From Streptantibioticus_C sp963761325 (GTDB lineage: Bacteria > Actinomycetota > Actinomycetes > Streptomycetales > Streptomycetaceae), in the NCBI GenBank assembly GCA_963761325.1, contig CAVXGZ010000003.1, positions 868,001 to 932,000 of the forward strand: 64,000 bases of DNA. Direction: 5' to 3'. Of this stretch, positions 27,624 to 36,449 are shown one piece after another. The position numbers and the translations under genes were made by a program. The notes under the pieces were generated by a model that worked only from the letters and a program-made list of their open reading frames with translations, was not told the DNA's origin and did no database searches. Every line of letters starts with the position of its first letter. Position 1 is the first letter of the stretch.

Positions 27624-30203
27624 ATGAACGACGAGCAGGACCGGGAGGAGTACGTGGCCGGACGATCCACCGGTGACGCACCGCAGGGTGACGGTTCGGC
27701 GCCGCGCACCCTGGCCGAGGACCTGCGCGCCCGCGGCGACGAGGCGGTGGCCGCGCTGCTGCGCGCCCGCCCCGACCTGCTGAGCCCGGTCCCCAACGAC
27801 CTGACCCAACTGGCCACCCGGGCCGGCACCCGGGCCTCCGTCGTGCGGGCGCTGGACCACCTGGACCGCTTCACCGTGCAGACCGCCGAGGCGCTCGCCG
27901 TCAGCAGCGACCCGTGCCGGTACGACGATCTGCTCGCCCTGCTGTCGGGTGACACGCCGGACCCGGACGTGGCGGCGGCGCTGCCCGGCGCGGTCGCCGC
28001 GCTGCGCGCCAACGCGCTGGTGTGGGGTGGCGACGAGCGGCTGCGGCTGGTGCGCACGGCGCGCGATCTGCTGACGCCCTCGGTCTCCGTGCCCTCGCCG
28101 ACCGGGCTCGGCCCGTCGCTCGCCGAGGCGTCGGCGGGCATGTCGCCCGGCCGCCTGCAGGAGATCCTGGCCGACGCCGGGCTGCCCGCCACCCACGACC
28201 CGGTCAGCGCGGTCGCCGCGCTGCGGGCGCTGTTCGAGGACCGCGCGCGGATGGCCGCCCTGCTGGCCGCCGCCCCGGAGGGCACCGGCGCGGTGCTGGC
28301 GAAGCTGACCTGGGGGCCGCCGTACGGCGAGGTGGCGCAGGCCGGCCGCGCGGTGCGGGCCGACCGGGCCGGCACGCCGGTGCAGTGGCTGCTCGCCCGC
28401 GGCCTGCTGCTGCCCGCCGGGGCGCACAACGTGGTGCTGCCGCGCGAGGTCGCGCTCCACCTGCGCGCCGGGCGGGCGCACCGCACGCCGGAGCCGCTGC
28501 CGCCGGCGGTGGAGCCGCTGGCCGTCCACCCGGTGGCCACCGTGGACGCGACGGCGGCCGGCGAGGCGTTCACCGCGGTCCGCACCGTCGAGGAGCTGCT
28601 GAAGGAGTGGGAGACCGGCGGACCGCAGGTGCTGCGGGCCGGCGGGCTGAGCGTGCGCGACCTGAAGCGGACCGCCGCCGCGCTGGACGTCACCGAGCAG
28701 CGGGCCGCCTTCTGGCTGGAGGTGGCCTACGCGGCCGGCCTGGTCGCCTCGGACGGCGAGGCCGACGAGGCGTTCGCGCCCACCCCCGGCTACGACGCGT
28801 GGCTGCCGCTGGCCACCGAGGACCGCTGGGCGGCGCTGGTGACCGCGTGGCTGTCGGCCACCCGCACGCCCGGCGTGGTCGGCCTGCGCGACGCGCGCGG
28901 GCGCACGCTGGCCGCGCTCGGCCCCGACCTGGACCGCTCGGCGGCGCCCGCGGTGCGCCGCCGGGTGCTCGACCTGCTCGCGGAACTGCCCGAGGGCGCC
29001 TCCGCCGACCCGGAGGCGCTGCTGGAACGGCTGCGCTGGGAGCGCCCGCAGCGCAGTTCGGGCGGCACGGCCGGCTCGGGCGGCGGCGCGGGCGAGTTGC
29101 GGGCCCGGCTGGTGCACTGGACGGTCCAGGAGGCGGAGGCGCTGGGCGTGACCGGCCGCGGCGCGCTGGCCTCCTACGTCCGCGAGTCGCTGGCCTCCCA
29201 CCCGCGGCGTCCGGTCGCCGGGGCGCCCGGCGGCGGGGACGGCTTCGCCGCGGCGGCCCGGCTGCTGGCCGCTCTGCTGCCCGCGCCGCTCGACCACGTG
29301 CTGCTGCAGGCCGACCTGACCGCGGTGGCGCCCGGGCCGCTGCGCGCGCCGCTGGCGGAGTTCCTCGGGGTCGCCGCCGACGTGGAGTCCAAGGGCGGCG
29401 CGACCGTCTACCGGTTCACGCCCTCCTCGGTGCGCCGCGCGCTGGACGCCGGGCGCACCGCCGACGACCTGCACACCTTCCTGGCCGCGCACGCGCGCAC
29501 CCCGGTCCCGCAGCCGCTCAGCTACCTCATCGACGACGTGGCCCGGCGGCACGGGCACCTGCGGGTGGGCGCCGCGTCGGCGTACCTGCGCTGCGACGAC
29601 GACGCGGTGCTGGCCGAGATCCTGGCCGACAAGCGGTCCGCCCCGCTCGGGCTGCGGCGGCTCGCGCCGACGGTGCTGGCCGCGCTGGCCGATCCGGGCG
29701 CGCTGCTGGAGCGGCTGCGCGCGATGGGCTTCGCGCCGGCCGCGGAGTCCGCCGACGGCGACGTGCTGATCACCCGGGCCGACGCCTGCCGCACCCCGCC
29801 CAGGACACCGCCCGCCCCGGTGCCCGACGGGCCGCCGCAGCCGGACGACCGGTTGCTGACGGCCGCCGTCCGGGCGATCCGGGCCGGCGACCGCGCCGCC
29901 ACCGCCGCCGTCCGCGCCCCGGGCCCGCCCCGGCGGCCCGGCGCCGCCGACGCCCCGCAGCGGCCGGCGCCGCGCTCGACGTCAGCCGACACGCTGGCCA
30001 CCGTGCAGGCCGCCGTGCTGACCGGCGAGCCGCTGTGGATCGGCTACGTCAACGCGGAGGGCGCGGCCACCCAGCGGGTCATCGAACCGGTCCGGGTCGA
30101 GGGCGGCTTCGTCACCGCCTACGACCGGACCGCCGAGTCGGTGCGCACCTACGCGCTGCACCGCATCACCGGAGTGCGCGAACTGGCCGACGAGACCCCC
30201 TGA
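27624..30203 (+). CDS. helicase-associated protein with C-terminal WYL domain
   Basis: The 859-residue protein lacks Walker motifs. Its middle resembles the Helicase_C_3 (XPB-associated) domain of actinobacterial proteins, with the segments VRDLKRTAAALDVTEQRAAFW and DVESKGGATVYRFTPSSVRR. The last 65 residues are a clear WYL domain: LWIGYVNAEGAATQRVIEP and TAYDRTAESVRTYALHRI. WYL domains bind nucleic acids or nucleotides. A partner xpb helicase gene lies 900 bases downstream, and in actinobacteria the two occur together, so a repair or transcription-coupled role is inferred. The ATG at 27624 is assumed; a GTG at 27654 is in frame. Confidence 0.78.
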   Translation: MNDEQDREEYVAGRSTGDAPQGDGSAPRTLAEDLRARGDEAVAALLRARPDLLSPVPNDLTQLATRAGTRASVVRALDHLDRFTVQTAEALAVSSDPCRYDDLLALLSGDTPDPDVAAALPGAVAALRANALVWGGDERLRLVRTARDLLTPSVSVPSPTGLGPSLAEASAGMSPGRLQEILADAGLPATHDPVSAVAALRALFEDRARMAALLAAAPEGTGAVLAKLTWGPPYGEVAQAGRAVRADRAGTPVQWLLARGLLLPAGAHNVVLPREVALHLRAGRAHRTPEPLPPAVEPLAVHPVATVDATAAGEAFTAVRTVEELLKEWETGGPQVLRAGGLSVRDLKRTAAALDVTEQRAAFWLEVAYAAGLVASDGEADEAFAPTPGYDAWLPLATEDRWAALVTAWLSATRTPGVVGLRDARGRTLAALGPDLDRSAAPAVRRRVLDLLAELPEGASADPEALLERLRWERPQRSSGGTAGSGGGAGELRARLVHWTVQEAEALGVTGRGALASYVRESLASHPRRPVAGAPGGGDGFAAAARLLAALLPAPLDHVLLQADLTAVAPGPLRAPLAEFLGVAADVESKGGATVYRFTPSSVRRALDAGRTADDLHTFLAAHARTPVPQPLSYLIDDVARRHGHLRVGAASAYLRCDDDAVLAEILADKRSAPLGLRRLAPTVLAALADPGALLERLRAMGFAPAAESADGDVLITRADACRTPPRTPPAPVPDGPPQPDDRLLTAAVRAIRAGDRAATAAVRAPGPPRRPGAADAPQRPAPRSTSADTLATVQAAVLTGEPLWIGYVNAEGAATQRVIEPVRVEGGFVTAYDRTAESVRTYALHRITGVRELADETP

Positions 30204-30959
30204 TCAGCCGGTCTCGGAGGAGGCGGCGTCCGACCGGCGGCGCCACCAGTGCCGGCGGGGCGGGTGCACGGTGCGGCCGAGGCGGCGTCCGACGATGAGG
30301 TAACCCAGCAGCGCGCCGGAGGTGTTGAGGATCACGTCGTCGATGTCGAAGGCCCGGCCCTCGACCATCGTCCCCTGCGCGGTCTCCACGCAGAGCATCA
30401 CGAACGCGGTCACCAGGACCACCCGCACCAGACCGCGGGTGCGCGGGAAGACCACCGGCAGCAGGAGCCCGAACGGCATGCCGAGCACCACGTTCCCGCC
30501 GATCTGCTTGACGGTGTCGCGCACCGCGGGCTGGTCGACGTAGGCCCGGATCGACGCCCCCGGCGTGAAGTTGGGGTGCACCAGCGACACCGAGGCGGGC
30601 GAGGGCACCAGCGTGAGCTTGGCCAGCACGACCGCGAAGCCCACCATGCACATGAACCCCAGCAGCAGCAGGAACCCGCGGGCCACCCCGCGCAGCGGCG
30701 GCCGCTGGTCCGGCTGCGGCGCCGGCGGGCGGCGGGCCGGCCGGCGTCCGCCGAAGCGGCTCAGCCAGCCGTTGGCGGGCCGCTTCGCCGACCTGCCGGC
30801 CGTCCGCGCGGGCTTCCTGGTGCGGGTGGCGCGCGCCTTGGCCGGCTTGCGCGCCGGCCGGCCGGCTGCGGCCTTCTTCTTCTGCGGCTTCCTCCCCGGC
30901 CTGCCCGGCTTCCCCGGTTTCCCGGGTGCCCGCTTCCACCACGCCACGATCCCGGCCAC
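30204..30959 (-). CDS. VanZ-family membrane protein with basic N-terminal tail
   Basis: The C-terminal 150 residues match the VanZ family: several helices with NVVLGMPFGLLLPVVFP, MLCVETAQGTMVEGRAFDIDDVILNTSG and a final hydrophobic segment. The N-terminal 85 residues are almost entirely Lys, Arg, Pro, Ala and Gly (GKPGRPGRKPQKKKAA), like a histone H1 tail, and should be cytoplasmic. VanZ-like proteins are linked to teicoplanin resistance and phosphate release, but most have unknown function. Its stop is immediately adjacent to the convergent helicase-associated gene. Confidence 0.8.
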   Translation of the reverse strand: MAGIVAWWKRAPGKPGKPGRPGRKPQKKKAAAGRPARKPAKARATRTRKPARTAGRSAKRPANGWLSRFGGRRPARRPPAPQPDQRPPLRGVARGFLLLLGFMCMVGFAVVLAKLTLVPSPASVSLVHPNFTPGASIRAYVDQPAVRDTVKQIGGNVVLGMPFGLLLPVVFPRTRGLVRVVLVTAFVMLCVETAQGTMVEGRAFDIDDVILNTSGALLGYLIVGRRLGRTVHPPRRHWWRRRSDAASSETG

Positions 30960-31062
30960 GGCAACCTCCCACCCCCCGGTGACGACGACTCCTCGGCCCG
31001 GCGTCTACCCCGGTATCACCGCCCGATGCCGGTACTACTCGGACATGGGAGACACTGGATGC

Positions 31063-31085
31063 TTGTCCCCGGCAGGTCGTACGAG
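31063..31085 (+). promoter_or_regulatory. possible RecA-independent DNA-damage promoter before xpb
   Basis: TTGTCCCCG, 8 bases, TACGAG gives the same layout as the RecA-NDp promoter (TTGTCRGTG-N8-TANNNT) of actinobacterial damage genes. The final T of the -10 box and part of the -35 extension do not match. It lies 15 bases before the xpb start. Confidence 0.3.
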
Positions 31086-31099
31086 CGGAAGGCACCGGC

Positions 31100-32761
31100 G
31101 TGAACGGACCCCTGATCGTCCAGAGCGACAAGACGTTGCTGCTCGAGGTGGACGGGCCGCGCGCGGACGAGTGCCGGCGGGCCATCGCCCCGTTCGCCGA
31201 ACTGGAGCGCGCGCCGGAGCACATCCACACCTACCGGGTCACCCCGCTCGGGCTGTGGAACGCGCGGGCGGCCGGGCACGACGCCGAGCAGGTGGTCGAC
31301 GCGCTGGTCGAGTTCTCGCGCTACCCGGTGCCGCACGCGCTGCTGATCGACGTGGCCGAGACGATGTCGCGCTACGGGCGGCTGCGGCTGGTCAAGCACC
31401 CGACGCACGGGCTGGTGCTGGAGACCACCGACCGCCCGGTGCTGCAGGAGGTGCTGCACTCCAAGAAGATCCAGCCGCTGGTCGGCACCCGGATCGACCC
31501 GGACACCGTGGCGGTGCACCCCTCGGAGCGCGGGCAGATCAAGCAGGCGCTGCTCAAGCTCGGCTGGCCGGCCGAGGACCTGGCGGGCTACGTGGACGGC
31601 GAGGCGCACCCGATCGCGCTGCGCGAGGAGGACTGGCGGCTGCGGCCCTACCAGCAGCAGGCCGTCGAGGGGTTCTGGCACGGCGGCTCGGGCGTGGTGG
31701 TGCTGCCGTGCGGCGCGGGCAAGACGCTGGTCGGCGCCGGCGCGATGGCGCAGGCCAAGGCGACCACGCTGATCCTGGTCACCAACACCGTCTCGGCCCG
31801 GCAGTGGAAGCACGAACTGGTGCGGCGCACCTCGCTGACCGAGGACGAGATCGGCGAGTACAGCGGCACCCGCAAGGAGATCCGGCCGGTCACCATCGCC
31901 ACCTACCAGGTGCTCACCACCCGCCGTAAGGGCGTCTACGCGCACCTGGAGCTGTTCGACTCGCGCGACTGGGGCCTGATCGTCTACGACGAGGTGCACC
32001 TGCTGCCCGCGCCGGTCTTCAAGTTCACCGCCGACCTGCAGGCCCGACGCCGCCTCGGCCTGACCGCCACCCTGGTGCGCGAGGACGGCCGCGAGTCCGA
32101 CGTCTTCTCGCTGATCGGCCCGAAGCGGTTCGACGCGCCGTGGAAGGAGATCGAGGCGCAGGGCTACATCGCGCCCGCCGACTGCGTCGAGGTGCGCGTC
32201 AACCTCACCGACGCCGAACGCCTCGCCTACGCGACCGCGGAGACCGAGGAGAAGTACCGCTACTGCGCGACGACCGCCACCAAGCGCCGGGTCACCGAGG
32301 CGCTGGTGCGCCGCCACCACGGCGAGCAGACGCTGGTGATCGGCCAGTACATCGACCAGCTCGACGAACTCGGCGAGCACCTGGACGCGCCCGTCATCAA
32401 GGGCGAGACGCCCAACGGCCGGCGCGAGAAGCTGTTCGAGGCGTTCCGGCAGGGCGAGATCGGCGTGCTGGTGGTCTCCAAGGTCGCCAACTTCTCCATC
32501 GACCTGCCGGAGGCGACCGTCGCGATCCAGGTGTCCGGCACCTTCGGCTCGCGCCAGGAGGAGGCGCAGCGCCTCGGCCGGGTGCTGCGCCCCAAGGCCG
32601 ACGGGCACGAGGCGCGCTTCTACTCGGTGGTCGCCCGCGACACCGTCGACCAGGACTTCGCCGCCCACCGGCAGCGCTTCCTGGCCGAGCAGGGCTACGC
32701 CTACCGGATCGTGGACGCCGACGACGTGCTCGCCGGCGACGACGTGGGCGACGACGTGTGA
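31100..32761 (+). CDS. XPB-type DNA repair helicase
   Basis: The 553-residue superfamily 2 helicase has an N-terminal damage-recognition-like domain, Walker A PCGAGKTLVGA, the DEVH box in YDEVHLLP, the XPB-specific RED motif in LVREDGRESD, motif V VVSKVANFSIDLP and motif VI EEAQRLGRVLRPK. Bacterial XPB unwinds DNA 3' to 5' and is thought to act in excision repair. The C-terminus reads VDADDVLAGDDVGDDV, an acidic tail. The GTG at 31100 has GGAAGG upstream. Its usual partner, the WYL helicase-associated protein, is at 27624. Confidence 0.95.
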   Translation: MNGPLIVQSDKTLLLEVDGPRADECRRAIAPFAELERAPEHIHTYRVTPLGLWNARAAGHDAEQVVDALVEFSRYPVPHALLIDVAETMSRYGRLRLVKHPTHGLVLETTDRPVLQEVLHSKKIQPLVGTRIDPDTVAVHPSERGQIKQALLKLGWPAEDLAGYVDGEAHPIALREEDWRLRPYQQQAVEGFWHGGSGVVVLPCGAGKTLVGAGAMAQAKATTLILVTNTVSARQWKHELVRRTSLTEDEIGEYSGTRKEIRPVTIATYQVLTTRRKGVYAHLELFDSRDWGLIVYDEVHLLPAPVFKFTADLQARRRLGLTATLVREDGRESDVFSLIGPKRFDAPWKEIEAQGYIAPADCVEVRVNLTDAERLAYATAETEEKYRYCATTATKRRVTEALVRRHHGEQTLVIGQYIDQLDELGEHLDAPVIKGETPNGRREKLFEAFRQGEIGVLVVSKVANFSIDLPEATVAIQVSGTFGSRQEEAQRLGRVLRPKADGHEARFYSVVARDTVDQDFAAHRQRFLAEQGYAYRIVDADDVLAGDDVGDDV

Positions 32762-32771
32762 ACCGCGCCGC

Positions 32772-32787
32772 GGGCGGCCGGCCGCCC
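32772..32787. terminator. GC-rich palindrome between xpb and a convergent gene
   Basis: GGGCGGCC followed directly by GGCCGCCC is a 16-bp perfect palindrome that can fold as a 6-bp stem with a CCGG loop. It fills the 34-base gap between two convergent stops. Confidence 0.5.
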
Positions 32788-32795
32788 CGGCCCGG

Positions 32796-33575
32796 TCACC
32801 CCAGGGAGACCCGCTCCAGCCAGAAGTCCAGCAGGGCCGCGTCGCCCAGCACCTCGACCCGGTCGCTGCCGGCCGGCAGCCGGCGGTAGAAGGTCCGCAA
32901 CACGTCGGCGAGCGGGCCGCGCACCGCGACGTCCGCCTTGGCGTGCTCCCGGCTCCAGGTGAAGCCGGCGTCCCGCAGTTCGATCAGCCACTCCGCGCCG
33001 GCCTCGGCCGGGGTGTCGGTGGCGTGCAGGTGCAGGGTGCCGCCGGTGACGCCCTGCGGGCCGTGCGGGTCGGCCAGCCGGGCGGTGAGGCCGATCGCGG
33101 GGGCGAGTTCGAGGAGTTCGTCGATGGCGTCGGCGGCCACGTCCGGGGCGATCTCGTAGCGGGCGCCGACGGTGGCGGCGGCGTCGGCGCGGTGGATCAC
33201 CACGTCGTGGGTGGCCCGGCGGGCCCAGGCCAGCGTGGGCTGGGTGACGCCGAAGACCGTGGCGACCCGGTCGGGGCCCGCGTCGCGCAGCGCCCGCGCG
33301 GCCTGTTTCGCGGCGGCGGCCAGCCAGTCGTCGAGCTGCTCGGCGTCCGGGGCCTCGGAGGGGGCGGCGCCGGGCGCGGGCTCCCCGGCGCGCACGGCGG
33401 CGCCGACCGTCAGGAGGTTTCCGCCGACGTGCCGCAGCAGCGCGGCCGCGTTCCAGCCCGGGCAGGTGGGCACCGGCTGTCCGGGATCGGTGTCGCGCAG
33501 CAGGGCTCGCAACTCCTCGGTCTGGACGAGGAGTTCGTCACAGTAGCGATCGTGTCCGAGGGACGACGGGGTCAT
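32796..33575 (-). CDS. maleylpyruvate isomerase-family (mycothiol-dependent type) protein
   Basis: The 259-residue protein has the DinB-fold MDMPI N-terminal domain: YCDELLVQTEELRALLRDTD and CPGWNAAALLRHVGGN, with a metal-ligand His in the latter and another in RATHDVVIHRADAAATVG. The C-terminal domain (SREHAKADVAVRGPLADVLR) is SCP2-like. Characterised relatives use mycothiol to isomerise maleylpyruvate or act in ergothioneine synthesis, but most members are uncharacterised. The ATG at 33575 has GAAGGTGG upstream and is preferred over the GTG at 33587. Confidence 0.85.
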   Translation of the reverse strand: MTPSSLGHDRYCDELLVQTEELRALLRDTDPGQPVPTCPGWNAAALLRHVGGNLLTVGAAVRAGEPAPGAAPSEAPDAEQLDDWLAAAAKQAARALRDAGPDRVATVFGVTQPTLAWARRATHDVVIHRADAAATVGARYEIAPDVAADAIDELLELAPAIGLTARLADPHGPQGVTGGTLHLHATDTPAEAGAEWLIELRDAGFTWSREHAKADVAVRGPLADVLRTFYRRLPAGSDRVEVLGDAALLDFWLERVSLG

Positions 33576-33685
33576 CGGATGTGCCACCTTCCGCGGTGCC
33601 GCACGGGCGGCCCGTCCGCCCGTGCCCGTAGACGTATCGCGGCAGGTGCCAGGAACGCCAATCCCGGGCCCCGCAGCGGCCCGCG

Positions 33686-33934
33686 TCAGTGCGGCCGGCC
33701 GGGGTCCGCCGGGCCGGGATCGGGCTGCCGGGTGCCGTCGGTGCCGAGCACCACGACCCGGAAGGCGGTGTCGAGGAAGACGCCGACGGCGTGCAGTGCG
33801 GCGCCCAGGCCGTGGCGCGGCGGCACGGGGCCGGGTCCGGCGGGCGGGCCCGGTGGGGCGCCGGGCGTGCGGGGGCCGGGCAGCGCGCCGGAGGCGGTGC
33901 TGCCCCTGATCGGATGCATGGTTTCAGCGGTCAT
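33686..33934 (-). CDS. small Pro/Gly-rich protein
   Basis: The 82-residue product has a Pro/Gly-rich middle (GPRTPGAPPGPPAGPGPVPP) and one amphipathic helix (LGAALHAVGVFLDTAFRVVVLG). I recognise no domain. The ATG at 33934 has TTTGGAG just before it. It diverges from helR; palindromes in the gap may control it. Confidence 0.55.
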   Translation of the reverse strand: MTAETMHPIRGSTASGALPGPRTPGAPPGPPAGPGPVPPRHGLGAALHAVGVFLDTAFRVVVLGTDGTRQPDPGPADPGRPH

Positions 33935-34344
33935 GTCTCCAAAGGTAGGTTTTCCACCCCGGTGGCGTACATCGTTCGAACGGACGAACGTACCCGGCAC
34001 CGCCGTACTCCGTACGGATCACGGCCGGCCGGCGGTTCTCGGGGGTCGCTCGGGGGCGGCGTCGGGGGCGCGGGGGCGCACCGGGGGCGGAGCCGGGGGG
34101 CGGGCGGCGCCTTACGGCGGAAACCCGTTCGCGCGGCGCGCGCGCTCGGCGTAGGATCTCGCCTCTTGCCACCTCCTGGGCGACCGCGGACCACCGCGGG
34201 ACCGGGGGCGCCGACCGGACGGAAACCGGCCGGCTCCGCGTCGCACCGCCGTCACGCGTCCACCGCAGCCGAGGCACCGGGCCCCCGCCCGCGCGCCGCA
34301 CGGCCGCCGACGCCCGCCCGCGCACCCCCGGAGGCATCACCGCC
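33935..34344. other. 410-base gap before helR with two palindromes and a long leader
   Basis: No gene is supported here. CGTTCG at 33973 is mirrored by CGAACG at 33985-33990, and CCGTAC (34003) by GTACGG (34012-34017); both suit regulator binding. A TAGGAT box near 34152 would give the helR mRNA a leader of about 180 bases, which contains CCGCGG-ACCA-CCGCGG and other stems. No rifamycin-associated element of the GGGGCTTGC type was seen. Confidence 0.45.
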
Positions 34345-36417
34345 GTGTCCACCCCTACCACCGAGCACGGTCCGCTGGACCGCGAGCGCGCCCACCTCGC
34401 CGCGTCCCGCACCGCCCTGCGCGCCATGCGGGCCGACGCCGAGGCCCTCGACATCCGGGACGTGACCGCGAACTGGGTCAACGCCGAGGTGCTCAAGAAC
34501 CAGATCGAGGCGCGCATCGAGGCGCTCGCCGACCTGGCGCACACCCCGCTGTTCTTCGGCCGCCTCGACTACCTGCACGCGGTCGGCGCCGACCAGGCGG
34601 AGGGCGCCGAGGGCGAGCGCTTCTACATCGGCCGCCGGCACGTGCACGACGCGGGCGGCGACCCGATGGTCATCGACTGGCGCGCGCCGGTCTCGCAGCC
34701 GTTCTACCGCGCCTCGCGCAAGGCGCCGATGGACGTGGCGCTGCGCCGCCGCTTCGGCTACACCGGCGGCAACCTCACCGCCTACGAGGACGAGCACCTC
34801 ACCGACACCACCGAGCGGGAGACCACCAGCAAGCTCCTGCAGACCGAGATCGAGCGCCCGCGCGTCGGCCCGATGCGCGACATCGTGGCCACCATCCAGC
34901 CCGAGCAGGACGAGATCGTCCGGGCCGGCGTGAACGGCACGGTCTGCGTGCAGGGCGCCCCCGGCACCGGCAAGACCGCGGTCGGCCTGCACCGGGTCGC
35001 CTACCTGCTCTACGCGCACCGCGAGCGGCTGGCCCGCACCGGCACGCTGGTCGTCGGGCCGAACCGCTCGTTCCTGCAGTACATCGAGCAGGTGCTGCCC
35101 GCGCTGGGCGAGCTGCACGTCAAGCAGGCCACCGTCGACGACCTGGTGGCACACGTCGAGGTGCGGGCGGTCGACTCCGCGGCGGCCGGCACGGTCAAGG
35201 GCGACGTGCGGATGGCCGAGGTGGTGCGCCGCGCGGTGCGCAGCGGCATCACGCTGCCCACCGAACCGCTCGTCGTGGTGCGCGGTTCGCGGCGCTGGCG
35301 GGTGCCGGCCCACGAACTGGAGGAACTGGTAAGGGAACTGATGGGCCGTGACATGCGCTACGGCGCTGCGGCCGAGGCGCTTCCGCAGCGCATCGCGCAC
35401 GCCGTCCTGGTCCGGATGGAGTCGGCCGGCGAGGCGCCCGACGACCGGGTGCAGGACGCGGTGGCCCGCAGCCAGCCGGTGAAGGCGGCGGTCAAGTCGA
35501 TGTGGCCGCCGGTCGATCCGGCCAAGACGGTGCTGCGGCTGCTGTCCGACCCGGACTTCCTGGCCGGCTGCGCGGACGGCCTGCTCACCGCCGAGGAGCA
35601 GCGGGCGATCCGCTGGGCCAAGCCGGCCCGGGGCCTGAAGTCCGCGCCCTGGTCGGCGGCCGACGCGGTACTGGTCGACGAGGCGACCGACCAGGTGCAG
35701 CGCACCCACTCGCTCGGCCACGTGGTGCTGGACGAGGCGCAGGACCTGTCCCCCATGCAGTACCGCGCGGTGGGCCGCCGGTGCACGACCGGTTCGGCCA
35801 CCGTGCTGGGCGACATCGCGCAGGGCACCACCCCCTGGGCGACGGCCAGTTGGGCCGAGGCGCTGGCCCACCTCGGCAAACCGGACGCCCGCGTCGAGGA
35901 GTTGACGCGCGGCTTCCGCGTGCCGCGCCAGGTCATCGCCTACGCCTCGCGGCTGCTCCCGCAGATCGCGCCGCTGCTCGCCCCGGCCACCTCGGTACGG
36001 GAGTCGGCGGGCGACCTGCGCGTCGAGGCGGTCGCCACCGAGGAGTTGACCGGCGCGGTCGTCGCGGCCTGCGTGGCCTCGCTGCGCCGGGAGGGCTCGA
36101 TCGGCCTGATCGCCGCCGACCCGCGCATTCCGGAACTGTCCGCCGCGCTCACCGCGGCCGGCCTGCCGCACCTGTCGCCCGGCGAGGAGACCTCGGACCT
36201 CGCCCGCCTCACCCTGGTGCCGGCCTCCCTCGCCAAGGGCCTGGAGTACGACTACGTGGTGCTCGACGAACCGGCCGCCGTCGTCGCCGCGGAACCGGAT
36301 CCGCGCACCGGCCTGCGCCGGCTGTACGTCGCGCTCACCCGCGCCGTCTCCGGCCTGGTCGTCGTGCACGCCGCCCCACTGCCGGACGCCCTGGCCGCCG
36401 AGCCGGCCCGGGTCTGA
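34345..36417 (+). CDS. helR: RNA polymerase recycling ATPase, HelR/HelD family
   Basis: The 690-residue protein is a UvrD-like superfamily 1 ATPase with Walker A GAPGTGKTAVGLHR, DEAQDLSPMQYRAVGRR, the GDIAQGTTPW motif III and RRLYVALTRA motif VI. The N-terminus (RERAHLAASRTALRAMRADA) is a coiled coil like the secondary-channel arm of HelD. HelR and HelD enter RNA polymerase, release it from DNA and, in HelR's case, displace rifamycins. The length suits HelR, but HelD-type members of similar size exist. The GTG at 34345 has GGAGG 10 bases upstream. Confidence 0.82.
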   Translation: MSTPTTEHGPLDRERAHLAASRTALRAMRADAEALDIRDVTANWVNAEVLKNQIEARIEALADLAHTPLFFGRLDYLHAVGADQAEGAEGERFYIGRRHVHDAGGDPMVIDWRAPVSQPFYRASRKAPMDVALRRRFGYTGGNLTAYEDEHLTDTTERETTSKLLQTEIERPRVGPMRDIVATIQPEQDEIVRAGVNGTVCVQGAPGTGKTAVGLHRVAYLLYAHRERLARTGTLVVGPNRSFLQYIEQVLPALGELHVKQATVDDLVAHVEVRAVDSAAAGTVKGDVRMAEVVRRAVRSGITLPTEPLVVVRGSRRWRVPAHELEELVRELMGRDMRYGAAAEALPQRIAHAVLVRMESAGEAPDDRVQDAVARSQPVKAAVKSMWPPVDPAKTVLRLLSDPDFLAGCADGLLTAEEQRAIRWAKPARGLKSAPWSAADAVLVDEATDQVQRTHSLGHVVLDEAQDLSPMQYRAVGRRCTTGSATVLGDIAQGTTPWATASWAEALAHLGKPDARVEELTRGFRVPRQVIAYASRLLPQIAPLLAPATSVRESAGDLRVEAVATEELTGAVVAACVASLRREGSIGLIAADPRIPELSAALTAAGLPHLSPGEETSDLARLTLVPASLAKGLEYDYVVLDEPAAVVAAEPDPRTGLRRLYVALTRAVSGLVVVHAAPLPDALAAEPARV

Positions 36418-36449
36418 GCGGCCCGGACCGGCCGGGTGCGGGCGAGCCG

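Noticed and set aside
34000..34344. Rifamycin-associated element upstream of helR
   Set aside because: No GGGGCTTGC-type inverted repeat found; only unrelated palindromes.
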